A DNA stretch of 14,315 bases from JBLIOB01 sp047639575. Lineage in GTDB: Bacteria > Bacteroidota > Bacteroidia > Flavobacteriales_D > Parvicellaceae. The translations under genes and the position numbers were made by a program. Under the pieces are notes generated by a model that saw nothing but the letters and a program-made list of their open reading frames with translations, ran no database searches and had not been told where the DNA came from. The stretch spans positions 1-14,315 of the forward strand of contig JBLIOB010000091.1 in the NCBI GenBank assembly GCA_047639575.1. The letters are read 5' to 3'. The number at the start of each line of letters is the position of its first letter. The stretch's first letter is position 1. Below, one piece after another: positions 1-7,488 of the stretch.

Positions 1-19
1 GATATAAAAGAAAATCTCT

Positions 20-41
20 CTATCTGATTGCGGTCAGATAG
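20..41 (-). terminator. Hairpin downstream of the small secreted-protein gene, possible terminator
   Basis: An 8-bp perfect inverted repeat, CTATCTGA (20-27) and TCAGATAG (34-41), encloses a 6-base loop. Read leftward, the stem is followed after a few bases by the T-rich tail ATTTTCTTTTATATC (positions 15-1). This could end transcripts of the leftward gene that stops at 138, about 100 bases away. The T-tract is interrupted and not directly next to the stem, so an operator for a gene left of the window is equally possible. The rest of 1-137 shows no gene. Confidence 0.35.
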
Positions 42-137
42 GAGGGGTTAAATCTAAGTCGGTTTAAATAAACTTGCTCCGATCGTTATCAGATGAAAAC
101 TAACGAACTATAAGATAACTTAGATCTGTTTTGGGTA

Positions 138-587
138 TTATTGATTTGAATTTTCTGAGAGCATTTTTTTTAAGCTGATCGACTCAATTTTTTTAGTGCT
201 GTTACTGTATTCCCATTTAGCTATTGTTTCAGATGTCGTTCCGATTCTATATAGTTCATACTGAACGTTTGAACAGGGAACCTCGGAATCTTTAAATGAA
301 TAAAGTAATGCGATGTTGCTAGTGTTTTTAAAGCCGTCTTTTAATCCGATCGAGGTCATAGAACCATCTTCGTTATATCTAACCAGAGAGTAAATACAAT
401 TTTCTGATTCAAAGTCCATTGTTAAATTAAAAAATAAGTTACTCCCAACCACTTTTGCCTGTAGTTTGTTTACGTTGTAAGTAACTTCTTTTTTTGCTTC
501 CTTTTTATTGGTGATTTCATGACCGGCATAAGTATTACTACTTAGTAGTCCGAAAGATAGTGCTGCTATGATTATAATTGTTTTCAT
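138..587 (-). CDS. Small secreted FnIII-like protein, function unknown
   Basis: This 149-residue protein has a clear Sec signal peptide: Lys at 2, a hydrophobic stretch over residues 4-16 and likely cleavage after TYA (about 21). The mature part is about 128 residues, mostly beta-like, with two cysteines (C64, C105) that could form a disulfide. Residues 60-115 follow the pattern often seen in Bacteroidota FnIII-type segments before sorting domains: a YSL-R-.-DG-S strand, then LLYSFKDSEVP, then a YELYRIG strand. No type IX sorting tail is present, so it would stay periplasmic or be secreted alone. Translation starts at the ATG at 587; the stop is at 138-140. It has its own promoter, with a TAAATTTG -7 box and a perfect tandem LytTR-type site upstream, so it is a probable output gene of the LytTR regulator encoded next door. 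I do not recognise a specific family. Confidence 0.8.
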   Translation of the reverse strand: MKTIIIIAALSFGLLSSNTYAGHEITNKKEAKKEVTYNVNKLQAKVVGSNLFFNLTMDFESENCIYSLVRYNEDGSMTSIGLKDGFKNTSNIALLYSFKDSEVPCSNVQYELYRIGTTSETIAKWEYSNSTKKIESISLKKMLSENSNQ

Positions 588-614
588 GTCTTTTGTTTAT
601 CAGAAGGTTATATT

Positions 615-683
615 CAAATTTACATGGGTCTTGGCGTTTTTGTGTGTTAGAATTTCCCAATGGGCATAATGAACTTCCCAATG
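615..683 (-). promoter_or_regulatory. Promoter of the small secreted-protein gene with tandem LytTR-type site
   Basis: On the minus strand two perfect copies of CATTGGGAA (683-675 and 662-654) are separated by 12 bases, a 21-bp period. After 31 bases comes TAAATTTG (622-615), an exact match to the Bacteroidota -7 consensus TAnnTTTG, 28 bases before the ATG at 587. No -33 TTTG element is evident, which fits a promoter that needs an activator bound just upstream of the polymerase. Repeat and -7 match are seen; the LytTR assignment is inferred from spacing and from the nearby LytTR gene. Confidence 0.7.
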
Positions 684-760
684 TATGATTACCCAATTGT
701 TTTACATGAAAACGCTAGTGGGCAATGATTGAAATTGGCTGATGAGAAACGTTGTAAACC

Positions 761-808
761 AAAAAAACCTCCTTGCCAGCCCTTTGAAATTGACGGACAA
801 GAAGGTTT
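761..808 (-). terminator. Rho-independent terminator after the LytTR regulator gene
   Basis: Read leftward, AACCTTCTTG (807-798) pairs with CAAGGAGGTT (775-766), ten pairs with one G-U, extended by two G-C pairs past a bulge. The stem is followed at once by a run of T (767-761 as A on the plus strand). It begins 28 bases after the stop of the response-regulator gene (836), so it should end the leftward kinase/regulator transcript and insulate the secreted-protein gene, which has its own promoter. Confidence 0.75.
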
Positions 809-835
809 AAAACCTACTATAATCTAAACTTACTT

Positions 836-1600
836 CTATTTGGTGTTGGCTAAGACATTCATTAATGCTTCTTTCTTCCGTACAGAAACATCAACATGAG
901 AATCGTCTGAGAGAATAATATATCCGCCTTTACCTTTAATGTACTTTTTAATCTGTTTTAAATTAACCATGTTGGATTTGTGAACTCGGAAGAAATTACA
1001 TTCTTCTAATAATTCTTCAAACTCTCGCAATGGTTTCGAGACCAGAATTTTCTTTCCATTTTTCATGTAAAACTTGCAATAAGCTCTATCCGCTTCACAC
1101 CTTAATATTTCACTGATCTCATAAAAGTCTATACCATCAGAAGTTGGCAACGCGATTTTTTCAAAATTAAAACCATCGCTACTTTTATTATCCCTTAATA
1201 CTTCGAATTTTTTTGCAAGGAGAGTCGAGTGATTTCGATCTTCCATTGATAATGCAGCTTTTTCAACCGCAGTTTTTAATTCATTGAGATTAAGTGGCTT
1301 GAGAAGATAATCCAGTGCAGCGAACTTGATTGCTTTGATAGCATAGTCCGCATGAGCTGTTGTGAATATTACCTGAAAATCTGGGTTTGGAGTATCTTCT
1401 AATAGAGTGAATCCGTTTCCTCCTGGCATTTCAATGTCCAAGAATACAATGTCTGGTTCATGAGTTTCAATTGCCGCTTTAGCTTTTGATACAGAATCGA
1501 CTTTAGCAACTACCGTTAAGTCATGGCAAAATTGATCAATCATTCGGGCGAGGCCTTCTCTGTTTTTTTCCTCATCGTCAACAATAATAGATTTTAGCAT
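836..1600 (-). CDS. LytTR-family response regulator
   Basis: This 254-residue transcription regulator is the probable output of the leftward kinase cascade. The receiver domain (about 1-120) has the acidic pair D8/D9, phosphoacceptor D55 in the FLDIEMPG strand, T80/T81 and K101 in the LLKP motif, so it looks fully phosphorylatable. A LytTR DNA-binding domain covers about 147-250, with the typical segments ILRCEADRAYCKFY and FFRVHKSNMVNLKQI. LytTR proteins bind pairs of direct repeats about two helical turns apart, and such pairs occur upstream of this gene and of three other genes here. The ATG at 1600 lies downstream of its own promoter. The kinase gene before it ends at 1713 on the same strand, so it may be both co-transcribed and separately autoregulated. 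A strong terminator follows. Family assignment is firm; target genes are inferred. Confidence 0.95.
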   Translation of the reverse strand: MLKSIIVDDEEKNREGLARMIDQFCHDLTVVAKVDSVSKAKAAIETHEPDIVFLDIEMPGGNGFTLLEDTPNPDFQVIFTTAHADYAIKAIKFAALDYLLKPLNLNELKTAVEKAALSMEDRNHSTLLAKKFEVLRDNKSSDGFNFEKIALPTSDGIDFYEISEILRCEADRAYCKFYMKNGKKILVSKPLREFEELLEECNFFRVHKSNMVNLKQIKKYIKGKGGYIILSDDSHVDVSVRKKEALMNVLANTK

Positions 1601-1643
1601 TTGGTCTGTGTTTTATAGGTTCATTAAATATCTTTTGTTGAAG

Positions 1644-1713
1644 TAATTATACAATTGCCTCACGTAAATAGCCGCGTAAAATTTCCCAACGTGGCGTTTG
1701 GGTTTCTTAACGT
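1644..1713 (-). promoter_or_regulatory. Promoter of the LytTR regulator gene with tandem LytTR-type site
   Basis: On the minus strand ACGTTAAGAA (1713-1704) and ACGTTGGGAA (1692-1683) form a direct repeat with a 21-bp period. The -7-like box TATAATTA (1651-1644) follows after exactly 31 bases, the same distance as at 615-683 and 12209-12278. The upstream unit touches the 3' end of the preceding kinase gene. The arrangement suggests positive autoregulation. Confidence 0.65.
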
Positions 1714-2777
1714 TAATCAGATCCTTCCCATTCCGAAATAAAAGGCATGGAAATAATAACCCTAGTTCCTTCTGCCTGACCATTTGGAAGCACCAAATCG
1801 TGAATTACGGCAGAAAAACCTTTACCTAAAGAGTTGTTTAGCATCTGCATTCGTACTTCCGTAAGGCCCATCCCCTTGGATTCATACGAACCCGTTTTCA
1901 ATTTTTTATACTCACTAGCTTTTTCTCTTCCTACTCCATCATCCTCAATTTCACATTGAAATATTTTATCCTTCATTTCGAAATGAATTTTAATACTTCC
2001 TTTTTCTTCCTTATTTCCGATTCCATGCACAATGGCATTTTCTATAAACGGCTGAAGTAACATTGGAGGCAACATTGTATCATCTATGTCAATATTCTCA
2101 GCAAATGTCAACTCATAAAATAATTTACCTTTGAACCGTTCAGTTTCTAAATGTAAATATGTTGTTAGGAAATCTATTTCTTGCTTTAATGCAATTAAGT
2201 CTTTGTCTGCATGGTTTAAAGAAGTTCTGATCAATTTTGAAAATTGTGAAATACTTTCAATTGCTACTTCCTTATTTTCTTCCAATACATGATACTGAAT
2301 AGAATTTAGAACATTAAAGATGAAATGAGGATTCATTTGAGATATGAGCGATCGCAATTTGTATTGCAGTGCTTCTTGTTCTTTTAGCTCTATTAGCGCC
2401 TGGTTCAACTCTTGTGCTTTCAAGATTGCCTGAACTCGAGCTTTTAAAATAATAGGGTTTACTGGCTTCTCAATATAATCACTTGCACCAAATTCAAAAC
2501 ATTTGGAAAGGGTGTCAGAATCTCCATCTCCGGTCATCATAATTACTGGGATCGATTTCCATTGGTCATTAGATTTAATTATCTGGAGCAATTCGATTCC
2601 GTTTATTTCTGGCATATTTATATCGATAAGCAATAAATCAAAATTGCTTTTTTCTAGTCTTTTAGTTGCAAAAATGGGTTTTGGCACAAAGGCAACTTCA
2701 TGACCAAATTCTGTCAATACTTCATTGATGTATTCCAAAACAAGTCGATCATCATCGATAACTAGAATCTTGCTCAT
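1713..2777 (-). CDS. Receiver-histidine kinase of the LytS type (REC + His_kinase + HATPase)
   Basis: This 354-residue soluble protein has inverted order: an N-terminal receiver (about 1-118; acidic cluster D8-D10, phosphoacceptor D52 in IDINMP, K104 in EKP), a helical linker (about 118-140), then a LytS/YehU-type kinase core. The phosphorylated histidine is H151 in QMNPHFIFN. The N-box is around N247 (LQPFIENAIVHG), G-boxes are at 280-284 (DGVGR) and about 301-306. No membrane segment is present, unlike classical LytS. Its ATG (2777) overlaps the TGA of the large hybrid kinase by four bases, so translation is coupled, and the LytTR gene follows. A likely role is a relay: it receives phosphate or allosteric input through D52 from the hybrid kinase and passes phosphate from H151 to D55 of the LytTR regulator. 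Domain calls are firm; the order of the relay is inferred. Confidence 0.93.
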   Translation of the reverse strand: MSKILVIDDDRLVLEYINEVLTEFGHEVAFVPKPIFATKRLEKSNFDLLLIDINMPEINGIELLQIIKSNDQWKSIPVIMMTGDGDSDTLSKCFEFGASDYIEKPVNPIILKARVQAILKAQELNQALIELKEQEALQYKLRSLISQMNPHFIFNVLNSIQYHVLEENKEVAIESISQFSKLIRTSLNHADKDLIALKQEIDFLTTYLHLETERFKGKLFYELTFAENIDIDDTMLPPMLLQPFIENAIVHGIGNKEEKGSIKIHFEMKDKIFQCEIEDDGVGREKASEYKKLKTGSYESKGMGLTEVRMQMLNNSLGKGFSAVIHDLVLPNGQAEGTRVIISMPFISEWEGSD

Positions 2778-5700
2778 AATATATTAGTTAAATGTTCTTT
2801 AAGTTCGTTCTGATTACCATTATATATAGCATCCGTGATTTGACCTATGCTTCCATTCATTCCTATTTTGTTTTCCAGAGCAAGTGATTTCATTGCTTCT
2901 AATTCCATTAGGAGAATTTCAGATTCAAAAATTGGAGTTGCAAGCATGATAGTTATGTGCGCCTGTATTTTAGATTTGAGATCATCGGAGATTTGAATGG
3001 CGTTAACAGCTTGATCTATGTTTTCACCGTTAAAATTCAACTCGGCTGGTGCAATGGGATTAAATTTTAATAATGTTGCAATCAATTTACTAAGATCCAG
3101 TGGCTTAGTGAGATAATCGACAACTCCAATGTCAAATGCTTTTTTCTGTGTTTCAGCAAACGCATCAGCAGAATAAGCAATAATTGGGATTTCATTTATC
3201 AACGTATCAGATTTAATTCGTCTTATTGTTTCTAGTCCGTCCATTACAGGCATATGCATGTCCATTAAAACTGCATTAGGTTTATGCTTTTTAATTTGGG
3301 CAATGCCCTCCATTCCATTATCTGCAATTATTAATTCAACACCTATTTGTTCCATAAGGGACTTAACCAACTCTTGATTCAGCAAATTGTCTTCTACCAG
3401 AACAACTTTGTAATCTTCGGAAAATTTCACATCATCAAAATCGGTAATTGATGATTTACTTCGAGCAGTAAATGAACCAGGGATTAAAGGGATTGATATC
3501 GTGAAAGTCGAGCCTTTAAATTTTTCGCTTTCTGCACTAATCGTTCCGTCCATCAAGTCTACTATTCTTTTTGAAATTGCGAGACCTAAGCCCGATCCAC
3601 CAAATTTTCTTGTAATAGAAGTGTCTTCCTGTTCAAATGGTTCAAATATTCGATCAATTCGATATGTATCTATACCAATTCCTTGATCTGAAACTACTAA
3701 TATTAGTTGATCAGCTTTCTTTAGGGCTTCGATTTTTACATGTTTTCCAGATGGGGTAAACTTGATTGCATTGGAAACTAGATTCATTAACAGTTGCATG
3801 ACTTTCGTCCTGTCTCCATGTAAATATGTTGGAATTAATTCGTCAATTTTATAACTAAACAGCAACTCTTTTTCGGATGCGGCAGATTTATTTAAATGGT
3901 AGATGTTCTTAATGATTTGTTCTAATTCATAATCGTCCGTATCTAGTTCCAGTTTCCCAGATTCAATTTTACTTAAATCCAATATGTCATTGATAATGGC
4001 AGATAAACTCTTACTGCTCATTTCAATATTGTCAAGGAATTGTTGTGATTTATTAGAAAGTCCTTCCTTCACAGACATTCCTTTTAATATTTGGCTAAAT
4101 CCAAGAATTGCATTTAAAGGTGATCTAATTTCATGACTCATGTTTGCTAAAAAGCTGGTTTTGGCGCTGCTAGCGGTTTCTGCAAGTGTTTTAGATTTTT
4201 CTAATTCTTTTTCGATCATCCTTCTTTCGAAAATTTCATTTCTTAATTCGATGGTTCTTCGTTCAACTGCTGCTTCTAGATTTTCAGTAAATCGCCTGAT
4301 TTCATCTTTATTTTGATGATGCTCTATTGAGATTTTCAAGATGTTGTTAATAGAGTTTATTGCCACAAATTCTTCACTGGTAATGTTTTTATCAGTATCA
4401 AAGAATAAAACAATTACTCCCTTAATTCCAAGGCGCCTCGAAACAATAGGGAACGCATAACCAACGGAAGAATAAGATTCAATTATTGTTGGATCTGTAA
4501 TTTTAAACCGTGCGTAATCTTCAACGGTTGTTTCGTCTATAACGTTTGTAGGATACATCCCAGAAAATTCAATTGACTCAAGAAATTGAGTATACTTCTT
4601 CAAGTTGCAACCGACCATTTCAAATTGATGATCGATTCGATTATAAGAGAATACTGAAGCTAAGATTTCGCCAGACCTAACTTCCTCCATCGATAATAAA
4701 GCTTGTTGCACGATCAGTTCAAATTCAACACCTTTTGCAACATTCTCCAGGAGAACCTGCTGAACGTGTTGATTCTTCTCTTGAAGTTTTCGAATAGTTA
4801 TATCCCTTACTATATCCCTAGACCCTTTGAATTCACTGTTCTCATCGAGCACAGCAGTGGAGCTAAGCTCAATGTATTTCGTTTCTCCATGTTTTGTAAT
4901 AATTCTGCCGATATAGTTGGCATTAAAACCACTTGATCTAAGTTCTGAATAAAAACGAGATGATTTTACTCGATCTAAAGGATGAATTACATCCGCAATT
5001 TTTAGTTTAATAATTTCTTGATAAGAATAACCGAAAAGATTTTGAGCAGCAGCGTTAGAAAAAGTAATATACCCATATTCGTCTTGAGAAATTACGGCAT
5101 CTTTTAAATTGTCTATTAAGTCGGTATATTTTTCATTTGCACTGGTTAGAGCAAAGTCAGTTCTCAGTTTATTTAATATGTTATTGGCATGACGCATGTA
5201 TCTGGATACAGCATCCATTGTTTCAGTTGTTAATTTACATGCTAACGTTAAGGAGATAATTCCAATTACTTCATTTCCCGATAAAATAGGAAGTAAAATA
5301 AATTCTTCTATTTTCATTAGCTTAACTACAAAGGGCGCAAGCCTCTTCAGAACTTTGTTTTTTGTGTGCTCTTCAATAAATTGCTTTCGTTCAGCAAGTT
5401 CTGATATGACAACGATCTCTTTATCTCGGATTAACTTTTGAATGAATGAGTTTAACTTAACATCAGGAATAACTGACTTAGTTTTAATCTGGGCTAAGGC
5501 TTCGACCTTACTTAATACGGTTGGGTCAATTTCTTCAACTTCAATTGACAGCGTTTCAGTAATACTATTGTAACTATAGAGACGTAGAGCATCTGGATTA
5601 ACTAATTCCTTGATTCCATCGGATATCTGATGAATTAGATAGTTTGACTGAGCCCCCTTTTCGGCTGCGTCACTTAGGTTCTGTGCAAATAAAATTTCTT

Positions 5701-7195
5701 TATACGACCTTTGAACCTCTGCTTCCGCACGTTTTCGATCGGAAATATCCCTGCATTGAGATTGAAAAACTTCAATTCCCTCGTATATAATTTTTTTGGA
5801 AATTATTTCAATCGGAAATGTGGTTGCATCTTTTCGAATGTGACCATGTTCAAATTTTACTATTCCATGTTCATCAATTTCATCAGAAATCCAGCGCCTT
5901 TTAATAGGATCAAATTCGATGTCAAATAGAGTAGTTCGCTGACCGATTAACTCGGATTTTGAATAGCCAAGAGACTCGCACGCTTTATCATTTACCTCAA
6001 CAATCTCCTTTGTCTTAGAATTGAGAATAAAAATTGCATCATTAGCCTCGTCAAAAAGAGATTTATACTTAGTCTCACTACTGGCCATAGCTAGAAGTGC
6101 TTCTTTCTTGGCAGTAATGTCAATAGAATATCCTGCGATTCTTACAACTTCTTCATTTTCATAAATGGGATAAGCTCGTTCATGGACCCATTTAATTTGA
6201 CCATCAGGATGTACCACTCTAAACTCTATATCATATTCTCCTTTAAATCCTTTTTCTGCATATTCTTTGGTAACCCATTCATAGTCATCTTTATGAATTT
6301 GATTGGTCCAGCTTTTTGAATTTTCCATCAATTCCTTAACAGAACCGCCATATACTGACTCATAAGCCGGGCTTATATAAAGTGTCTCTTTTGAAATCCA
6401 GTCAGTAAGCCAGAATGCCTCTTTTGTCGTTTCGGTAAGTTGTCTAAAGCGTTGCTTACTTTTCTCTATTTCTAATTGAGACTCTGTTTTTTTTTCACTG
6501 ATATCTCTAACTAAACATTGATAACATTCTTTTTCTTTGAACTGAACTTGCTTCGCTCTAATATCTACGGGGATTTCTTGCCCAGATTTATGGATGTGGA
6601 TGTGCTCCAACCAAATTTCACCATCATCAATAACCTTAGAGCGAATGTCATTAACTTGAATTTCGGTCATCCGCTTATCAATATCGCATGCAGTCATTCG
6701 TAAGAGTTCGGCTTTTGAGTATCCAATATGTTCAACGAACAAATCGTTCATTTCTAGTATTTCGCGAGTTTCTTTATCGATGATAAAGATTGCATCTGCA
6801 GAGTCTTGGAAAAGTTTAGTAAATATTTTTTCATCACTTAACGTAGGCGCTATGCTAATTTGAATTAAGTCATGTTCGTTCAACGCAAGTGGACTTAAAT
6901 GAAAACTGGAAGAAAGGCTTTCGTAAATCGAGATGGATGATTGTCCTTTAAAGTTTCGAATAGCTTCTTCTAGCCTACTTGTTTCAGTTTGATTGTTTGC
7001 AGGTTCTGAATTGAAAAGGTCAGAAAGGACCTTAATTGACTCTGAATTTGATTCTGAGATTCCAAATAAGTTTAATGCAGCGGTATTTACCAAAACTACA
7101 GTTAAATCATTCTTTACCAGAATGACAGCCTGTGGTAATGCTTGTAAAATGGCATTACAAGCCAATGACGTTGGGTTATTGTTGAGGCGATTCAA
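2774..7195 (-). CDS. Large soluble hybrid histidine kinase with five PAS and two GAF domains
   Basis: The 1473-residue product reads, in order: PAS (about 12-118), PAS (120-235), PAS_3-type (246-365), PAS (372-488), GAF-like (500-665), PAS (685-805), GAF-like (805-957), coiled coil (960-1012), HisKA with phosphorylated H1021 in NMSHEIRSPLNAI, HATPase_c (N-box N1138/N1142; G-boxes near 1170-1175 and 1199-1205), and receiver (E1268/D1269, phosphoacceptor D1312 in LMDMHMP, K1364). A helical tail of about 100 residues ends the protein and lacks a recognisable Hpt histidine. No transmembrane segment is seen, so it senses a cytoplasmic or membrane-permeant cue. The only usable start is TTG at 7195; no in-frame ATG lies between the upstream stop (7225-7223) and the first PAS domain. 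It is coupled to the LytS-type kinase gene and diverges from the oxoamine-synthase operon. The ligand is unknown. Confidence 0.93.
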   Translation of the reverse strand: MNRLNNNPTSLACNAILQALPQAVILVKNDLTVVLVNTAALNLFGISESNSESIKVLSDLFNSEPANNQTETSRLEEAIRNFKGQSSISIYESLSSSFHLSPLALNEHDLIQISIAPTLSDEKIFTKLFQDSADAIFIIDKETREILEMNDLFVEHIGYSKAELLRMTACDIDKRMTEIQVNDIRSKVIDDGEIWLEHIHIHKSGQEIPVDIRAKQVQFKEKECYQCLVRDISEKKTESQLEIEKSKQRFRQLTETTKEAFWLTDWISKETLYISPAYESVYGGSVKELMENSKSWTNQIHKDDYEWVTKEYAEKGFKGEYDIEFRVVHPDGQIKWVHERAYPIYENEEVVRIAGYSIDITAKKEALLAMASSETKYKSLFDEANDAIFILNSKTKEIVEVNDKACESLGYSKSELIGQRTTLFDIEFDPIKRRWISDEIDEHGIVKFEHGHIRKDATTFPIEIISKKIIYEGIEVFQSQCRDISDRKRAEAEVQRSYKEILFAQNLSDAAEKGAQSNYLIHQISDGIKELVNPDALRLYSYNSITETLSIEVEEIDPTVLSKVEALAQIKTKSVIPDVKLNSFIQKLIRDKEIVVISELAERKQFIEEHTKNKVLKRLAPFVVKLMKIEEFILLPILSGNEVIGIISLTLACKLTTETMDAVSRYMRHANNILNKLRTDFALTSANEKYTDLIDNLKDAVISQDEYGYITFSNAAAQNLFGYSYQEIIKLKIADVIHPLDRVKSSRFYSELRSSGFNANYIGRIITKHGETKYIELSSTAVLDENSEFKGSRDIVRDITIRKLQEKNQHVQQVLLENVAKGVEFELIVQQALLSMEEVRSGEILASVFSYNRIDHQFEMVGCNLKKYTQFLESIEFSGMYPTNVIDETTVEDYARFKITDPTIIESYSSVGYAFPIVSRRLGIKGVIVLFFDTDKNITSEEFVAINSINNILKISIEHHQNKDEIRRFTENLEAAVERRTIELRNEIFERRMIEKELEKSKTLAETASSAKTSFLANMSHEIRSPLNAILGFSQILKGMSVKEGLSNKSQQFLDNIEMSSKSLSAIINDILDLSKIESGKLELDTDDYELEQIIKNIYHLNKSAASEKELLFSYKIDELIPTYLHGDRTKVMQLLMNLVSNAIKFTPSGKHVKIEALKKADQLILVVSDQGIGIDTYRIDRIFEPFEQEDTSITRKFGGSGLGLAISKRIVDLMDGTISAESEKFKGSTFTISIPLIPGSFTARSKSSITDFDDVKFSEDYKVVLVEDNLLNQELVKSLMEQIGVELIIADNGMEGIAQIKKHKPNAVLMDMHMPVMDGLETIRRIKSDTLINEIPIIAYSADAFAETQKKAFDIGVVDYLTKPLDLSKLIATLLKFNPIAPAELNFNGENIDQAVNAIQISDDLKSKIQAHITIMLATPIFESEILLMELEAMKSLALENKIGMNGSIGQITDAIYNGNQNELKEHLTNIL

Positions 7196-7222
7196 TTCGG
7201 TTAGTTGTGTACGTTTATCGTG

Positions 7223-7240
7223 TTAAAAAAGGAGGTTCAT
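7223..7240 (-). other. Five-codon leader ORF in frame with the hybrid kinase
   Basis: An ATG at 7240-7238 opens MNLLF and stops at TAA (7225-7223). It is in the same frame as the kinase and is followed, with no further stop, by the TTG start at 7195. It could be a leader peptide, the remnant of a former ATG start lost to a stop mutation, or chance. Confidence 0.25.
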
Positions 7241-7250
7241 ACTTTTTCAA

Positions 7251-7270
7251 TACCTGTATATACTCGATAA
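7251..7270 (+). repeat. Tandem TACYYG repeat, possible NarL/LuxR-regulator site (kinase side)
   Basis: TACCTGTATA (7251-7260) and TACTCGATAA (7261-7270) abut with a 10-bp period. The heptamers differ from the known NarL half-site TACYYMT mainly by G at the sixth base. The pair overlaps the TA-rich stretch 7262-7255, which on the minus strand could serve as the -7 region of the hybrid-kinase promoter, so binding here could repress that operon. Confidence 0.4.
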
Positions 7271-7303
7271 TCGGAAAATAAGTTCCAATGTTTAGAAGGT
7301 AAT

Positions 7304-7334
7304 TTCGTAACGTGCCTTTTTGGTTTCTCAACGT
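7304..7334 (-). promoter_or_regulatory. Tandem LytTR-type site upstream of the hybrid kinase operon
   Basis: On the minus strand ACGTTGAGAA (7334-7325) and ACGTTACGAA (7313-7304) repeat with a 21-bp period. Over 34 bases the region matches the site before the LytTR gene at all but six positions (7302-7335 versus 1681-1714). Its orientation points to the hybrid kinase, start 7195, not to the synthase gene. At the 31-base offset used by the other sites no good -7 box is seen; TATATACA (7262-7255) lies one helical turn further, at 41 bases. Confidence 0.6.
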
Positions 7335-7389
7335 TCTACTTGACCCTGTTAAAAATCACAATTTTCATCCATAATCAACCTAGTATAAG

Positions 7390-7421
7390 TACCTGTTTAT
7401 ACCCGTTTAAATACCTGATTT
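7390..7421 (+). repeat. Triple TACYYG repeat upstream of the oxoamine-synthase operon
   Basis: Three ten-base units, TACCTGTTTA (7390), TACCCGTTTA (7400) and TACCTGATTT (7412), are spaced 10 and 12 bases apart, on one face of the helix. They lie 68-99 bases before the ATG of the synthase gene, where an activator would bind. The similarity to the NarL heptamer TACYYMT and the NarL-family regulator at the end of this operon suggest autoregulation. A -7 box for this promoter is not clear; TATAGATT (near 7425) and TAAATTGA (7458-7465) are weak candidates. Confidence 0.45.
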
Positions 7422-7488
7422 CTGCTATAGATTAATAGGGAAAGAAGCTAGGTGCGCTAAATTGATAATGAATCAAAATTTCCTTTAA

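Noticed and set aside
749..757. ACGTTGTAA between the secreted-protein and LytTR genes as another LytTR site
   Set aside because: No second unit is found 21 bases to either side, and the last bases do not fit the motif.
3501..7226. Several plus-strand frames of 61-81 codons opposite the hybrid kinase, such as 5196-5441 and 6993-7226
   Set aside because: They lie antisense to conserved PAS, GAF and HATPase coding sequence, have no recognisable domains and no promoter. The minus-strand protein explains the region fully.
7225..7240. AAAAAAGGAGGTTC on the plus strand as a Shine-Dalgarno sequence
   Set aside because: No start codon and open frame follow at a suitable distance on the plus strand; on the minus strand the same bases form the MNLLF leader.
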